A DNA stretch of 24,829 nucleotides, taken from the IMG/VR virus record IMGVR_UViG_3300032797_000084, positions 1 to 24,829 of that record; one strand, written 5' to 3'. Numbering within the stretch: position 1 is the first letter of the stretch; every line of letters starts with the position of its first letter. Positions 1 through 7,518 of this stretch are shown here, piece after piece. The DNA comes from a virus. A program made the translations under genes and the position numbers. The notes under the pieces were generated by a model. That model saw only the letters and a program-made list of their open reading frames with translations, was not told the origin of the DNA and did no database searches.

Positions 1-33
1 TGACTGGAGTTCAGACGTGTGCTCTTCCGATCT
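1..33. other. Illumina TruSeq adapter left on contig end
   Basis: Bases 1-33 match the Illumina TruSeq read-2 adapter, ending in GCTCTTCCGATCT. Read on the minus strand in the capsid frame, it gives the artefactual tail DRKSTRLNSS. This is not phage sequence. The true insert starts at about base 34, and the gene running into this edge is cut off by the assembly, not by biology. Confidence 0.97.
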
Positions 34-1241
34 TTATTGCTTTCAAGCAAAATTCTCTGCATCAAAGCAACGTGTCTATCAAGATAGTTGTAATTGGTAG
101 CTGCACCCTGGTCGAAATAGTGAGTAACCTGAGCTCCAAGAATTACGAGGTCAGAGAGAATTTCCCTGTCCACTTCAAGTGCTATTTCCTGACTCATTAA
201 CGCAGTCAGTTCGGCCTCAATATCTATGCCGTGATAGCTCTTAAAGTCCTGAGCTGATTCAGGGGTCCACACCGTTTTCAATTTACGGGTCTTTGCTTCA
301 ACCGTGTCTTTGTCGATAGTGATCTTCAGTTCTGATATGTCGGCATTGGCTTCAAGGTTGTACACGAACTCCATAACCGCTGTCCTGCTAACCTTATCGG
401 TCGCGCAAGTAGAAGTCATATTGATTGTGGCAACTCTTGTTGCTGGGTTGTATGCTACTGAGTTTACTGTCAAGGACGAAGCTGCACCACTCTCGATTGT
501 GAGAGCTGCGCCGGTCCACAGGTAAACCGTAACTGTTCTATTGAAGTCTGCTAGTGCTGTATTACCTTCCAGAATCCTTACCCTGAACGGTGTTGATGCT
601 GAGGGGGCTGAAGTCTGAAGCGGTAATGCTCTGTCTGTCGTTCCAGTTACGCCATCACCAACGTTAGTTGGGCCAGCTGAGTAGTAATCAGCAGCCGCAG
701 CGTCCGCTACCACACCGGCTTCTCTATTGCCAGCTGCGGTAACTATCATATGGTTATTGACGATCTGTTTTGCGTAGTATGGGTTGACCGGGAAGTTCCT
801 ATACGGTTCAGCTGCATTGTAAGGAGTCGTTCCGGTTAGACCAGCTGTCTGCAACAGGTTAAGCTGCGTTCCAGCTGCGGCCGTACCACGAGTCTGCTCG
901 AATTTATACCTCAGATAGAAGATAAATCCGACAGGCTGCATAAGGGGCTGAACACCTACGAGCTTGTTAGCTATAAGGTTCGGGAACACCCTGCGTATGA
1001 TCGGTAATGCGTACTTTATGAACTGACCAGCGGTGCCGATTGAGCTGCCAGAAGTTGTGCTTTCTGTCAACAGCCTATCTGCGAACTGGACTTCGTTCTC
1101 CATAAGTATAGCAGTTGCTACCTTGCTATAATCATCATTGATACCTTCAAGAAGCGGTTTGTATTTTTCGACATATTTCTTGCCTTCGACCATAAGTCTT
1201 TCGGCATTCTGCTTAATGAAATCTTTATACGTATCGGACAT
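34..1241 (-). CDS. 23: Major capsid protein, T4 gp23 family (C-terminus missing)
   Basis: Forms the hexameric capsid lattice. About 402 codons are present; T4 gp23 has 521, so roughly the last quarter is missing because the contig ends in adapter. The translation shows two stretches easily aligned with T4 gp23: RRVFPNLIANKLVGVQP (about residues 83-99; T4 has RRAIPNLIAFDICGVQP), and a later segment with EAKTRKLK, AQDFKSYHGID and EVDREI matching T4 EAKSRQLK, AQDLRAVHGMD and EINREV. The sequence DRLLTESTTSG places a prohead-protease site (LTE) after Glu60, equivalent to T4 FLTE at residue 65. The start ATG is preceded by AGGAGG nine bases upstream, overlapping the TAG stop of the scaffold gene. 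It is therefore co-transcribed with scaffold. Confidence 0.96.
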
Positions 1242-1254
1242 TTCTCAAATCCTC

Positions 1255-1968
1255 CTATTGGACCTTGCTATTATGATATGCTAAGCGAACTATTTCGCCT
1301 AAGAATCCATCTACTGTCTCTTTTTTATCCTCACCGGTAGGTAGAATCTTACCGATTTTTGATTCGTTCACTTGCTCTTTGAGAGGTGTCTTCGATACCT
1401 TCTCTAACTCAGCAACTTTGGTCTTCAATGTCGCATTTTCGTCTGTAAGTGTTTTAATAGATTTGTCTTTCAGTGCGATGCTTTCGTTGAGTTTTTTGAT
1501 TTCGGTTTCGTCTTTTATGATTTTGGTTTCTACTTTAGTTTCTACTTTGGCTTCAGAAATAGGCTTTACGTTTGCTTTCGTTTCTTTTTCAACTTGTTCT
1601 TTTACCAAGTTCTCAATCTCTTTCCACTTCGATTCCACAAAAAGTTTGGTCTTCTGTGAGAGTTCGGCTTTGTGAGCTTTGTAATCTTCCTCGATTAGCT
1701 TTTTAACGCCTGTTCGAGCTTCCTCAAAACGTTTCTTGAAGTCTTCCTTCGCTTCGTAGAGAGCCTTGTGGGATTTGGCGGCTTTGTCTTTTAAATCAGC
1801 AACCTTTACCCTAATTAACTCAACAGCCTCGTTCTCTTCTTTCTCACGAGCTTCGTTGAGTGTCTTAAGGTGAGCTTCCATAGCTTCCATTACACCCTCG
1901 GCAATCTGCTTAGCAGCGGAGTCTTCAATCTTCGCATCTTTAAGGATACCCAATAATTTTTCTTTCAT
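1255..1968 (-). CDS. 22: Capsid scaffold / prohead core protein, gp22-like
   Basis: A 237-residue, Lys/Glu-rich, almost entirely helical coiled-coil protein directly upstream of the major capsid gene and downstream of the protease, exactly the position of gp22 in T4. It should assemble the internal core on which the prohead shell forms and then be degraded by the protease. No sequence motif proves this; the assignment rests on composition (long heptad-like runs over residues 30-130 and 155-200) and gene order. The start ATG has a strong GGAGGG site eight bases upstream. The gene follows a terminator and a candidate promoter, so scaffold and capsid may be a separately boosted high-level unit. 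Confidence 0.85.
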   Translation of the reverse strand: MKEKLLGILKDAKIEDSAAKQIAEGVMEAMEAHLKTLNEAREKEENEAVELIRVKVADLKDKAAKSHKALYEAKEDFKKRFEEARTGVKKLIEEDYKAHKAELSQKTKLFVESKWKEIENLVKEQVEKETKANVKPISEAKVETKVETKIIKDETEIKKLNESIALKDKSIKTLTDENATLKTKVAELEKVSKTPLKEQVNESKIGKILPTGEDKKETVDGFLGEIVRLAYHNSKVQ

Positions 1969-2049
1969 CTAGTTCCCTCCTCACTGCCTACCTATTAATA
2001 CACAAAGTAAACCGATGACAATTTACCTTTTTATTGCTTATACACTATA

Positions 2050-2057
2050 TATTTAGT
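2050..2057 (-). promoter_or_regulatory. ACTAAATA element upstream of scaffold/capsid
   Basis: The minus strand reads ACTAAATA inside an 18-bp inverted repeat (ACACTA arms at 2042-2047 and 2054-2059). It lies 82 bases upstream of the scaffold start and downstream of the protease terminator. It is a candidate phage promoter for the scaffold and capsid genes, inferred because the same octamer recurs upstream of other minus-strand genes. Confidence 0.5.
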
Positions 2058-2087
2058 GTTTTTTTAAATCCAGGTTGGTTTTTAGCG

Positions 2088-2121
2088 TAAAAACACCGCT
2101 ATTTTTGTAAATAGCGGTGTC
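2088..2121 (-). terminator. Intrinsic terminator after prohead protease
   Basis: A perfect 12-bp inverted repeat (ACACCGCTATTT at 2093-2104, AAATAGCGGTGT at 2109-2120, loop of four) is followed on the minus strand by a run of five T (GTGTTTTTACG). It starts about 18 bases after the protease stop codon, so transcription of the long leftward operon is expected to end or be reduced here. Confidence 0.85.
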
Positions 2122-2137
2122 TGTTGGGGTTATGATA

Positions 2138-2743
2138 TTATTTCTTATTTCGTAGAAACTCGTCGACTATTTTGAATACTTCGTGCTTGAAATTAGCTGG
2201 TTTTGTGTCGTGACTAAATATGCGTTTTAACGTACTTTCTGATAATTGTAGGTATGCTCCGGGTGTTGACGGCTCAGCCACTACGTCCCACGTAATCAGC
2301 TGAAAATCGTCATTGACCACCTGGATCTCGTTTCCACTTTCGTCCATTTCTTTGCGAGTTGTCCCCAAGCCTCGGCTTGAGATTCCTATTTTAACGTTTG
2401 CGTCGACGAGTGATTCTACGATTTTTCCACAAGGTGTATTAAGTAGTTCAAGTTCTCCGTATATGTCGCTTTCGTTGCATTGAACTCCGGTTATAAGATG
2501 GCTTGCTTTTGCATATTCGATTGTAGCTGTCTGTGGATGGTCTAGTTGCCCTACCAGGGAACGGTTCTTTACAGCTTCTGCAAGCTTGGTGCATTCCCTA
2601 GCAAGAACCTCTTTGTTGTAAACTCTTCCGTTCTCGTTCTTTACGTTTGCTTTCTGAAATAGACCACGAAGCTTCTTTGGCTGGTTCTGTTCCTTTATGA
2701 CCTTATATTCAAAAATTACCTGCTCTAAGAGTAAATTGTTCAT
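2138..2743 (-). CDS. 21: Prohead core protease, T4 gp21 family
   Basis: Serine protease of the T4 gp21/herpesvirus-assemblin type. It cleaves scaffold, capsid and internal proteins after Glu in (L/I)-x-E sites during head maturation. The 201-residue product has the family layout: a strand-rich core starting KKLRGLFQKANVKN (24-37), the catalytic His in VGQLDHP (His69) and the catalytic Ser in GISSRGLG (Ser122/123). Length fits gp21 (212 in T4). Its N-terminus has LLE (residue 7) and IFE (residue 12), possible self-cleavage sites. The start overlaps the stop of the preceding gene by ATGA. It sits upstream of scaffold and capsid, as in T4. Confidence 0.94.
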   Translation of the reverse strand: MNNLLLEQVIFEYKVIKEQNQPKKLRGLFQKANVKNENGRVYNKEVLARECTKLAEAVKNRSLVGQLDHPQTATIEYAKASHLITGVQCNESDIYGELELLNTPCGKIVESLVDANVKIGISSRGLGTTRKEMDESGNEIQVVNDDFQLITWDVVAEPSTPGAYLQLSESTLKRIFSHDTKPANFKHEVFKIVDEFLRNKK

Positions 2744-3420
2744 ATCTTTTCTTCCTCATCCGCTTCGTCTGCGTATACTTCAAAAAATCTCTCCCAGTAT
2801 TCCGGGGAGGACATTTCTTTCTCTAATGACTTCTTGCTCTTTTCTACACGTTTCGCAATCTTGTATATATCTCTTATCCTGTTCTCTATCTGTCTTGTTG
2901 TCTGTTTAACCTGCTTTATTGCCGGTCTAATCTCTCCCGGATTAAGGTTTAGGTTAACGTAATCGTTCTCTATGTACTCTAAATCCTCAATACCGCTTAT
3001 CGGATCCAACTTCAGCAGAAGCCATCCGCCGGACCTTCCTTCTTGGAAGTAGTCCAGAACGAACGGAAAATCCTCTTTTATCCACTCTATAAAGAACTCT
3101 AACTGCTGTGGCAACTCCTCCCAAAAGTAATGGTCAAGTTGCTCGGTAACTCCAAGTTTCTCTGCCTTATCAAGAACTTCTTGCGGTATGTCTACACGGC
3201 CCATCTTTATATTGAACTCTACCGTATTCTTGCTATCCCGCGCGTGTCCGGCAGAAAACTCTTCTTCAAATATATAATTATACTGCTCTACTGCTTCCTT
3301 AGATAAGTCCAGAGCCCTCTTTAACTCTATGGCTTCTGGTGTCTTATAATACTCCGCTGTCCTGGTCTCCAAATCCTTAGTAGAGGCCGGTTTGAATATA
3401 TCATCCTGTATCTGCAACAC
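2740..3420 (-). CDS. Unknown protein with N-terminal DIFKPA motif
   Basis: A 226-residue, strongly acidic and helical protein that I do not recognise. The N-terminus reads QDDIFKPASTKDL followed by R-x-AEY. Nearly the same start occurs in the gene at 17153-17902, with 18 identical bases in the DNA. The remainder has Trp/Phe-rich segments (YFWEELPQQLEFFIEWI, about 123-139) and a lysine-rich helix near 185-205. It lies between the 1360-residue protein and the protease, where T4 keeps its small prohead-core genes 67 and 68, so a head-core role is possible but unproven. The stop overlaps the protease start by four bases, indicating translational coupling. Confidence 0.85.
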   Translation of the reverse strand: MLQIQDDIFKPASTKDLETRTAEYYKTPEAIELKRALDLSKEAVEQYNYIFEEEFSAGHARDSKNTVEFNIKMGRVDIPQEVLDKAEKLGVTEQLDHYFWEELPQQLEFFIEWIKEDFPFVLDYFQEGRSGGWLLLKLDPISGIEDLEYIENDYVNLNLNPGEIRPAIKQVKQTTRQIENRIRDIYKIAKRVEKSKKSLEKEMSSPEYWERFFEVYADEADEEEKI

Positions 3421-3422
3421 TT

Positions 3423-6400
3423 CTAGTCCTCGTTCACCTTTTTCGTAGGTTTCACTGTGAAAGGTTTAGCCTTCTTATGTAGAGCTGTTCCAGCTGCCTT
3501 TCTGCCAGGACCTTCCGTATAAGGCTTATCGTCTTCGGTTATCTTTCTTACAGGTTTCACTGTAAAAGGTTTAGCCTTATCTGGTAGAGCTGTTCCAGCT
3601 GCCTTTGCTCCGGGACCTTCTGTGTAAGGCTTATCGTCCTCTGACAATTCCTCTGTTTCTTCCTCAAACGGGTCTATCGCCGGGGAGTTCATCTCTCTGA
3701 TGAATTCCTCGTTGTTCTCATCCGTAACCCTGCCAGAACCACCGCCGGTGAAGTCTTGCAAATGCTTACAGCACTTCGGTTGGTCTTTGCTGAACTTCCA
3801 AGCAGGACACGTACAATAGGTAACACCGTCCTTACCCTTTACTATGTAATACTTTCTTTCCGGGTTAGACTTGCTACCATACGTTCCAAGAACATCGGCG
3901 TCCTTCGGTAAATAGGAAGCTTCTTCCACGTTAGCTTCTGTATTCTCGGTTTCCTCTACTTCCTCAGCATCCTTTACCATATAAGGGAAGTCCCTTCTCA
4001 TACACTCTAAACAAAGGTATTCTTGACCTTTGCTAGATATCGCTCCCCAAGTCTTAGGATCTTCGTAAAGGTCTGCCGTCTCCTTCTTACAAGACGAACA
4101 GTGTGGAGTGTTCTGTTCCTTCTCTACCTTTTCCTGCATCTGCTGAAGCTTCGCTCTTGCCTCTTCTATCTCTTCAACTGACTTCATTGATTTTCTCATA
4201 GCTTTCTTGAACGGCTTCTTCATACACTCGTTCTTATGTGATTTCATACCCTTACCTTTCATATGCCACGCGAGGGCCCAAGGGTTAGTTATATCTTTAT
4301 GCTTCTTCATTGCCTTTACGGTGCCTTCCCAGCCCGGAGGAGCTACTTCGTTCATTTTCTTATGGGCTCTGCACTCTCTAAGGAACTTCTTATCGGAGTT
4401 CATATCATTCCAAGCTTCCACCAGTTCCTCTTCTGTGTATTCCTCTTCTTCCTCACCTTCCTCGCTTTCCTCCGCACCTTCTTCCTCAAAAGCCTGGCCT
4501 TCTCCTGGCTTCGTATTGGCATCCTCGTCTCCATATCTCACTACTGGAGGAATAGCTTCGCCAGTTTCACCAACAGTTTCAATTTCTCCAACCGGAGGAT
4601 TAGTTGACATTTGCTCACCAGTGTCCGGAAGTTTACCGGAAGTCTGCGAACCACTATCAACTACTACGTCAACCTCGGCCCCACCAACTGCTATATCAAC
4701 TTCTGGGGCTATACCAGCTTCTGGAGCCGGAGCTATATCAGCTTCGGGGGGACCGACTTCGGTATCAATTGGAGCTATATCAGCTTCTGGAGCTACCGAT
4801 CCAACCGGCTCAACATCCGAAGGAGTCATATCATCGGTTTCAGCAGGAACTTCATCAGTTCCAACCTCTGTTCCAACAATTTCTTCTCCACCGACCTCGC
4901 CGGGTGTTTCCATCTCTTCATCGTCATCTGCAAGTGCTGGGCCACTTTCCTCTACTTCCGCACCTTCTTCACCCTTACCAGCTTTAGACATCTGTTGGAA
5001 CTTCTCTTTGCCGTATTTCTTTCTGCCTATCCAAGCAGCCAAAGCTTCGGCACCCTCTTTCAAGAATACCTGATAAGCTTCGTTCATTTCCTCATCATCC
5101 ATCTCCTCGTCATCTTCCTCTTTCTTCTCACCTTTGATTCCCTTAGATTTCAGAGATTTAACGAGCTTCTTGAAACCCATATACTTCTCGTCGAGCTGCT
5201 CCTGGCCTTCCTCTTCTTCCTCTTTCTTTTCCGTTATCTTTGTTCCGGCCGCAGGTTTCATAAGCTTCTTTTGTGTAGACGGGAAACTCTGTGTCTGCTC
5301 TTTTAATGTCTTAATTGCTCCGATAGCCGGGAACGTAGTCATCTTCTCACCGCTGTCTGATATCTCACCGGTAGACCCCTCAACGTTCTTCATCAACTTC
5401 TTTTGTATATCGGGGTTCTTTGACATCTTCTTTCCACTATCCGGAAGCTTCGTACCACCGGCATACTTCATTGTGCCTTTATTCGGTGTCTTTGACATCT
5501 TCTTTCCACCGTCCGGGAGCTTCGTGCCATCAACTACTTTCTGCGTTCCCTTCTCCGGATTAGTAGACATCTTTTCACCGCTCTTGTCTATAATACCCTC
5601 TGTTGAACCTTCAACGTTCTTCATCAGCTTCTTCTGAATGTTAGGTTTGTTGGACATCTTCGTACCGCTGTCAGCCAGTTCTGTTCCGCCGACGCTCTCT
5701 ATCTTACCAACAGCAGGATTAGTTGACATTTTAGCTTCGTCAAGTTCTTCCTCGGTTTCTTCTTCCTCGTCCTCTTCAGTTTCCTCTTTCTCATTAACCG
5801 TGTTAACTGAAGATTGGTCGGCATTACCCATACCGTCATCTTCCGTTACCGGCGCAAGCTCTTTATCTATATCAACTGGGGCTTCCTCACCACCAAGACC
5901 CTCTACGGCTTCACCGCAATAAGGACACTTGTAAGAGGGTGCTCCATCCGGCTCAACCGAAAAGTCCTTCTCACAATTAAAGCAAGTAAGCTTTTCCATT
6001 TCTGGTGCTTGGGGCTCACCACCAAAACCTTCCTCATCACCGTAGGTTATATCACCGTCCGGGGAAATAATAGCTTCCTCGGCAATTTCTTCTTCCCTGC
6101 CTCTTAGACCTTTCTTACGAGGCTTAAATATGGGCTCTTCTTCCTCTTCACCAGGAATTTCTTCCTCTCCACCGATTTCCGGCTCCATACCGACCTCTTC
6201 GCCGCCTGGAATTCCTTCCTCACCAGAAATGGTTTCTTTACCCATTTCTCCCGCCTCTTCCTCTTCTTCGGCTCTCTTGGATAGCTCGGTGTCAACAGGT
6301 TCAATACCCTCGACCTTGGCTGCCAATTCAATAGCTTCTTTTGCTATCTCGGCCAGCTCGTCCTTATCCCACCTATTCTCTTCCTTTGCTTTGTTAATGG

Positions 6401-7505
6401 TATCAACTGCGAAGTCAACTCTACGCTGAACTTCCTCTTCATCTGATACTTCTTTAATCTTGTTCAACAGCTTTTCAAGGATATCGACAAACTGTCTCAT
6501 AAATCCAAGCTTGTCTTCCTCTGACTTCCTATCAACGTCCGAAACGACCTTATCATCAAGTTCGTCTCTTTCCGGCTCTGTTGCTCTATCATCACCGATT
6601 TCAGTTTCAGTATTCCCACCTGGAGCTTCGTCTGTCTGTTCTTTAAGGATCTGGTCTGCGATTTTCTTGAATCCCTCGTTCTCAGATCTCAGCTTCATAA
6701 AGGTCTTAACAGCTTCGTTGATCTTGTCTTTCGTTGCTGATACGTTTGTCTTGGAAGCCTCAACCAGCCTTTCTTTGAACTTATCGGAGGTAAGGAAGAA
6801 TACTTCCTCATTCTCGGATATCCACTTCTGGACGTTCTCAAATATAGGCTTCATATCAACTATTTTTGCTGACTTCTTAGCTAAGTCCACTTTCCTAAGA
6901 AGTGAAGGCTCCTTTTCGTATTTCCTAACTTCATTGGATTTGCCTTCATTTAGAGAAACTTCAAAGTAAGTATCTTTAATAACGTCTTTGCCATAGTAGC
7001 TTTCCATAATATCGGAAAGATTTTTGGAAAGGTCTTTGATAGCCTGTTTCTTATTTTCTTTAACTAACTTTATCTTTCTGACAGCAACCTTATTCTCGCA
7101 AAGTGGAGGACGTTTGTCGAAAATAGTAGTCTTGTCACCGGACAACTCCCTACGGAGGACTTCAATAGCATCGTTAAACTTGCTCTTGGAATCGGCTTCT
7201 TTATTCTCGGAAAGCAGGTCAATAGCCTCGGACATTAATGATTGAAACTTAAGTCCAAAGGTTTCAGAATCTACAGACACCTCGTCTACAGAATGGATTT
7301 TGACCTTATCCTCATTCACTTCAAACTTCGCTGTTTTAAGGTCTTTGTCGACGAAGAATACAATATTCTTGTCGAAATCGGAACCAACAAGTCTGGTTGT
7401 TTTACCTTCAAAAATTGTTTGTATTGCTTTCCTGACCTTTTCTAAGGTCGGTTTCAAGAAGCTCTGCTCGAGCTGTACTAAGTCCTCGTATTTTAGGTTT
7501 TTCAT
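3423..7505 (-). CDS. 1360-residue acidic mosaic protein with SWIM and zinc-knuckle motifs
   Basis: I do not recognise a named family. Visible parts in order: a folded-looking lysine-rich N-terminal region (1-290); a very acidic Gly/Glu linker; a first zinc pair, CFNC and CPYCG, at about 505-533; six or so copies of a KMS-x-NP repeat (about 590-755); ALAAWIGRKKYGKEKF near 810; an acidic Ala/Pro/Val tract; PPGWEGTVKAMKKHKDI with NPWALAWHMKGKG near 1065-1090; a second zinc pair, CSSC and CLEC, near 1135-1168; a SWIM-type finger CTC...CKHL at about 1230-1247; and two 35-residue direct repeats at the C-terminus. The start has GGAGG eight bases upstream. Its place between portal and protease suggests an internal or core head protein. 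The IGRKKYGK and WEGTVKAMKKH peptides recur, from memory, in other uncultured phage proteins. Confidence 0.9.
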   Translation of the reverse strand: MKNLKYEDLVQLEQSFLKPTLEKVRKAIQTIFEGKTTRLVGSDFDKNIVFFVDKDLKTAKFEVNEDKVKIHSVDEVSVDSETFGLKFQSLMSEAIDLLSENKEADSKSKFNDAIEVLRRELSGDKTTIFDKRPPLCENKVAVRKIKLVKENKKQAIKDLSKNLSDIMESYYGKDVIKDTYFEVSLNEGKSNEVRKYEKEPSLLRKVDLAKKSAKIVDMKPIFENVQKWISENEEVFFLTSDKFKERLVEASKTNVSATKDKINEAVKTFMKLRSENEGFKKIADQILKEQTDEAPGGNTETEIGDDRATEPERDELDDKVVSDVDRKSEEDKLGFMRQFVDILEKLLNKIKEVSDEEEVQRRVDFAVDTINKAKEENRWDKDELAEIAKEAIELAAKVEGIEPVDTELSKRAEEEEEAGEMGKETISGEEGIPGGEEVGMEPEIGGEEEIPGEEEEEPIFKPRKKGLRGREEEIAEEAIISPDGDITYGDEEGFGGEPQAPEMEKLTCFNCEKDFSVEPDGAPSYKCPYCGEAVEGLGGEEAPVDIDKELAPVTEDDGMGNADQSSVNTVNEKEETEEDEEEETEEELDEAKMSTNPAVGKIESVGGTELADSGTKMSNKPNIQKKLMKNVEGSTEGIIDKSGEKMSTNPEKGTQKVVDGTKLPDGGKKMSKTPNKGTMKYAGGTKLPDSGKKMSKNPDIQKKLMKNVEGSTGEISDSGEKMTTFPAIGAIKTLKEQTQSFPSTQKKLMKPAAGTKITEKKEEEEEGQEQLDEKYMGFKKLVKSLKSKGIKGEKKEEDDEEMDDEEMNEAYQVFLKEGAEALAAWIGRKKYGKEKFQQMSKAGKGEEGAEVEESGPALADDDEEMETPGEVGGEEIVGTEVGTDEVPAETDDMTPSDVEPVGSVAPEADIAPIDTEVGPPEADIAPAPEAGIAPEVDIAVGGAEVDVVVDSGSQTSGKLPDTGEQMSTNPPVGEIETVGETGEAIPPVVRYGDEDANTKPGEGQAFEEEGAEESEEGEEEEEYTEEELVEAWNDMNSDKKFLRECRAHKKMNEVAPPGWEGTVKAMKKHKDITNPWALAWHMKGKGMKSHKNECMKKPFKKAMRKSMKSVEEIEEARAKLQQMQEKVEKEQNTPHCSSCKKETADLYEDPKTWGAISSKGQEYLCLECMRRDFPYMVKDAEEVEETENTEANVEEASYLPKDADVLGTYGSKSNPERKYYIVKGKDGVTYCTCPAWKFSKDQPKCCKHLQDFTGGGSGRVTDENNEEFIREMNSPAIDPFEEETEELSEDDKPYTEGPGAKAAGTALPDKAKPFTVKPVRKITEDDKPYTEGPGRKAAGTALHKKAKPFTVKPTKKVNED
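3432..3641 (-). repeat. Two 105-bp tandem repeats in the 1360-residue gene
   Basis: Two adjacent in-frame copies of exactly 35 codons encode EDDKPYTEGPG...KAAGTAL...KAKPFTVKP. The copies differ at only a few residues (for example GAKAAG against GRKAAG), so this is a fairly recent internal duplication at the extreme C-terminus. Confidence 0.93.
5250..5735 (-). repeat. KMS-x-NP peptide repeats in the 1360-residue gene
   Basis: Imperfect repeats of about 25-30 codons each carry K-M-(S/T)-x-x-P, often followed by IQKKLMKNVEGST and spaced by G-T-(K/E)-L-x-D-(S/G)-G. An outlying copy (EQMSTNPPVGEIETVG) lies nearer the C-terminus, around 4575-4615. The repeats look like serial duplications in an unstructured linker. 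Confidence 0.85.
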
Positions 7506-7518
7506 ATATCCTCCACCT

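Noticed and set aside
4207-5306. Several long plus-strand open frames opposite the 1360-residue gene
   Set aside because: They are Ser/Phe/Leu-rich shadows of acidic Glu/Pro-rich codons on the minus strand, with no ribosome sites and overlapping each other.
3432-5735. CRISPR array or mobile element from the regular repeats
   Set aside because: The repeats are in-frame protein repeats without spacers, terminal inverted repeats or a transposase. No CRISPR array or insertion sequence was seen anywhere in the window.
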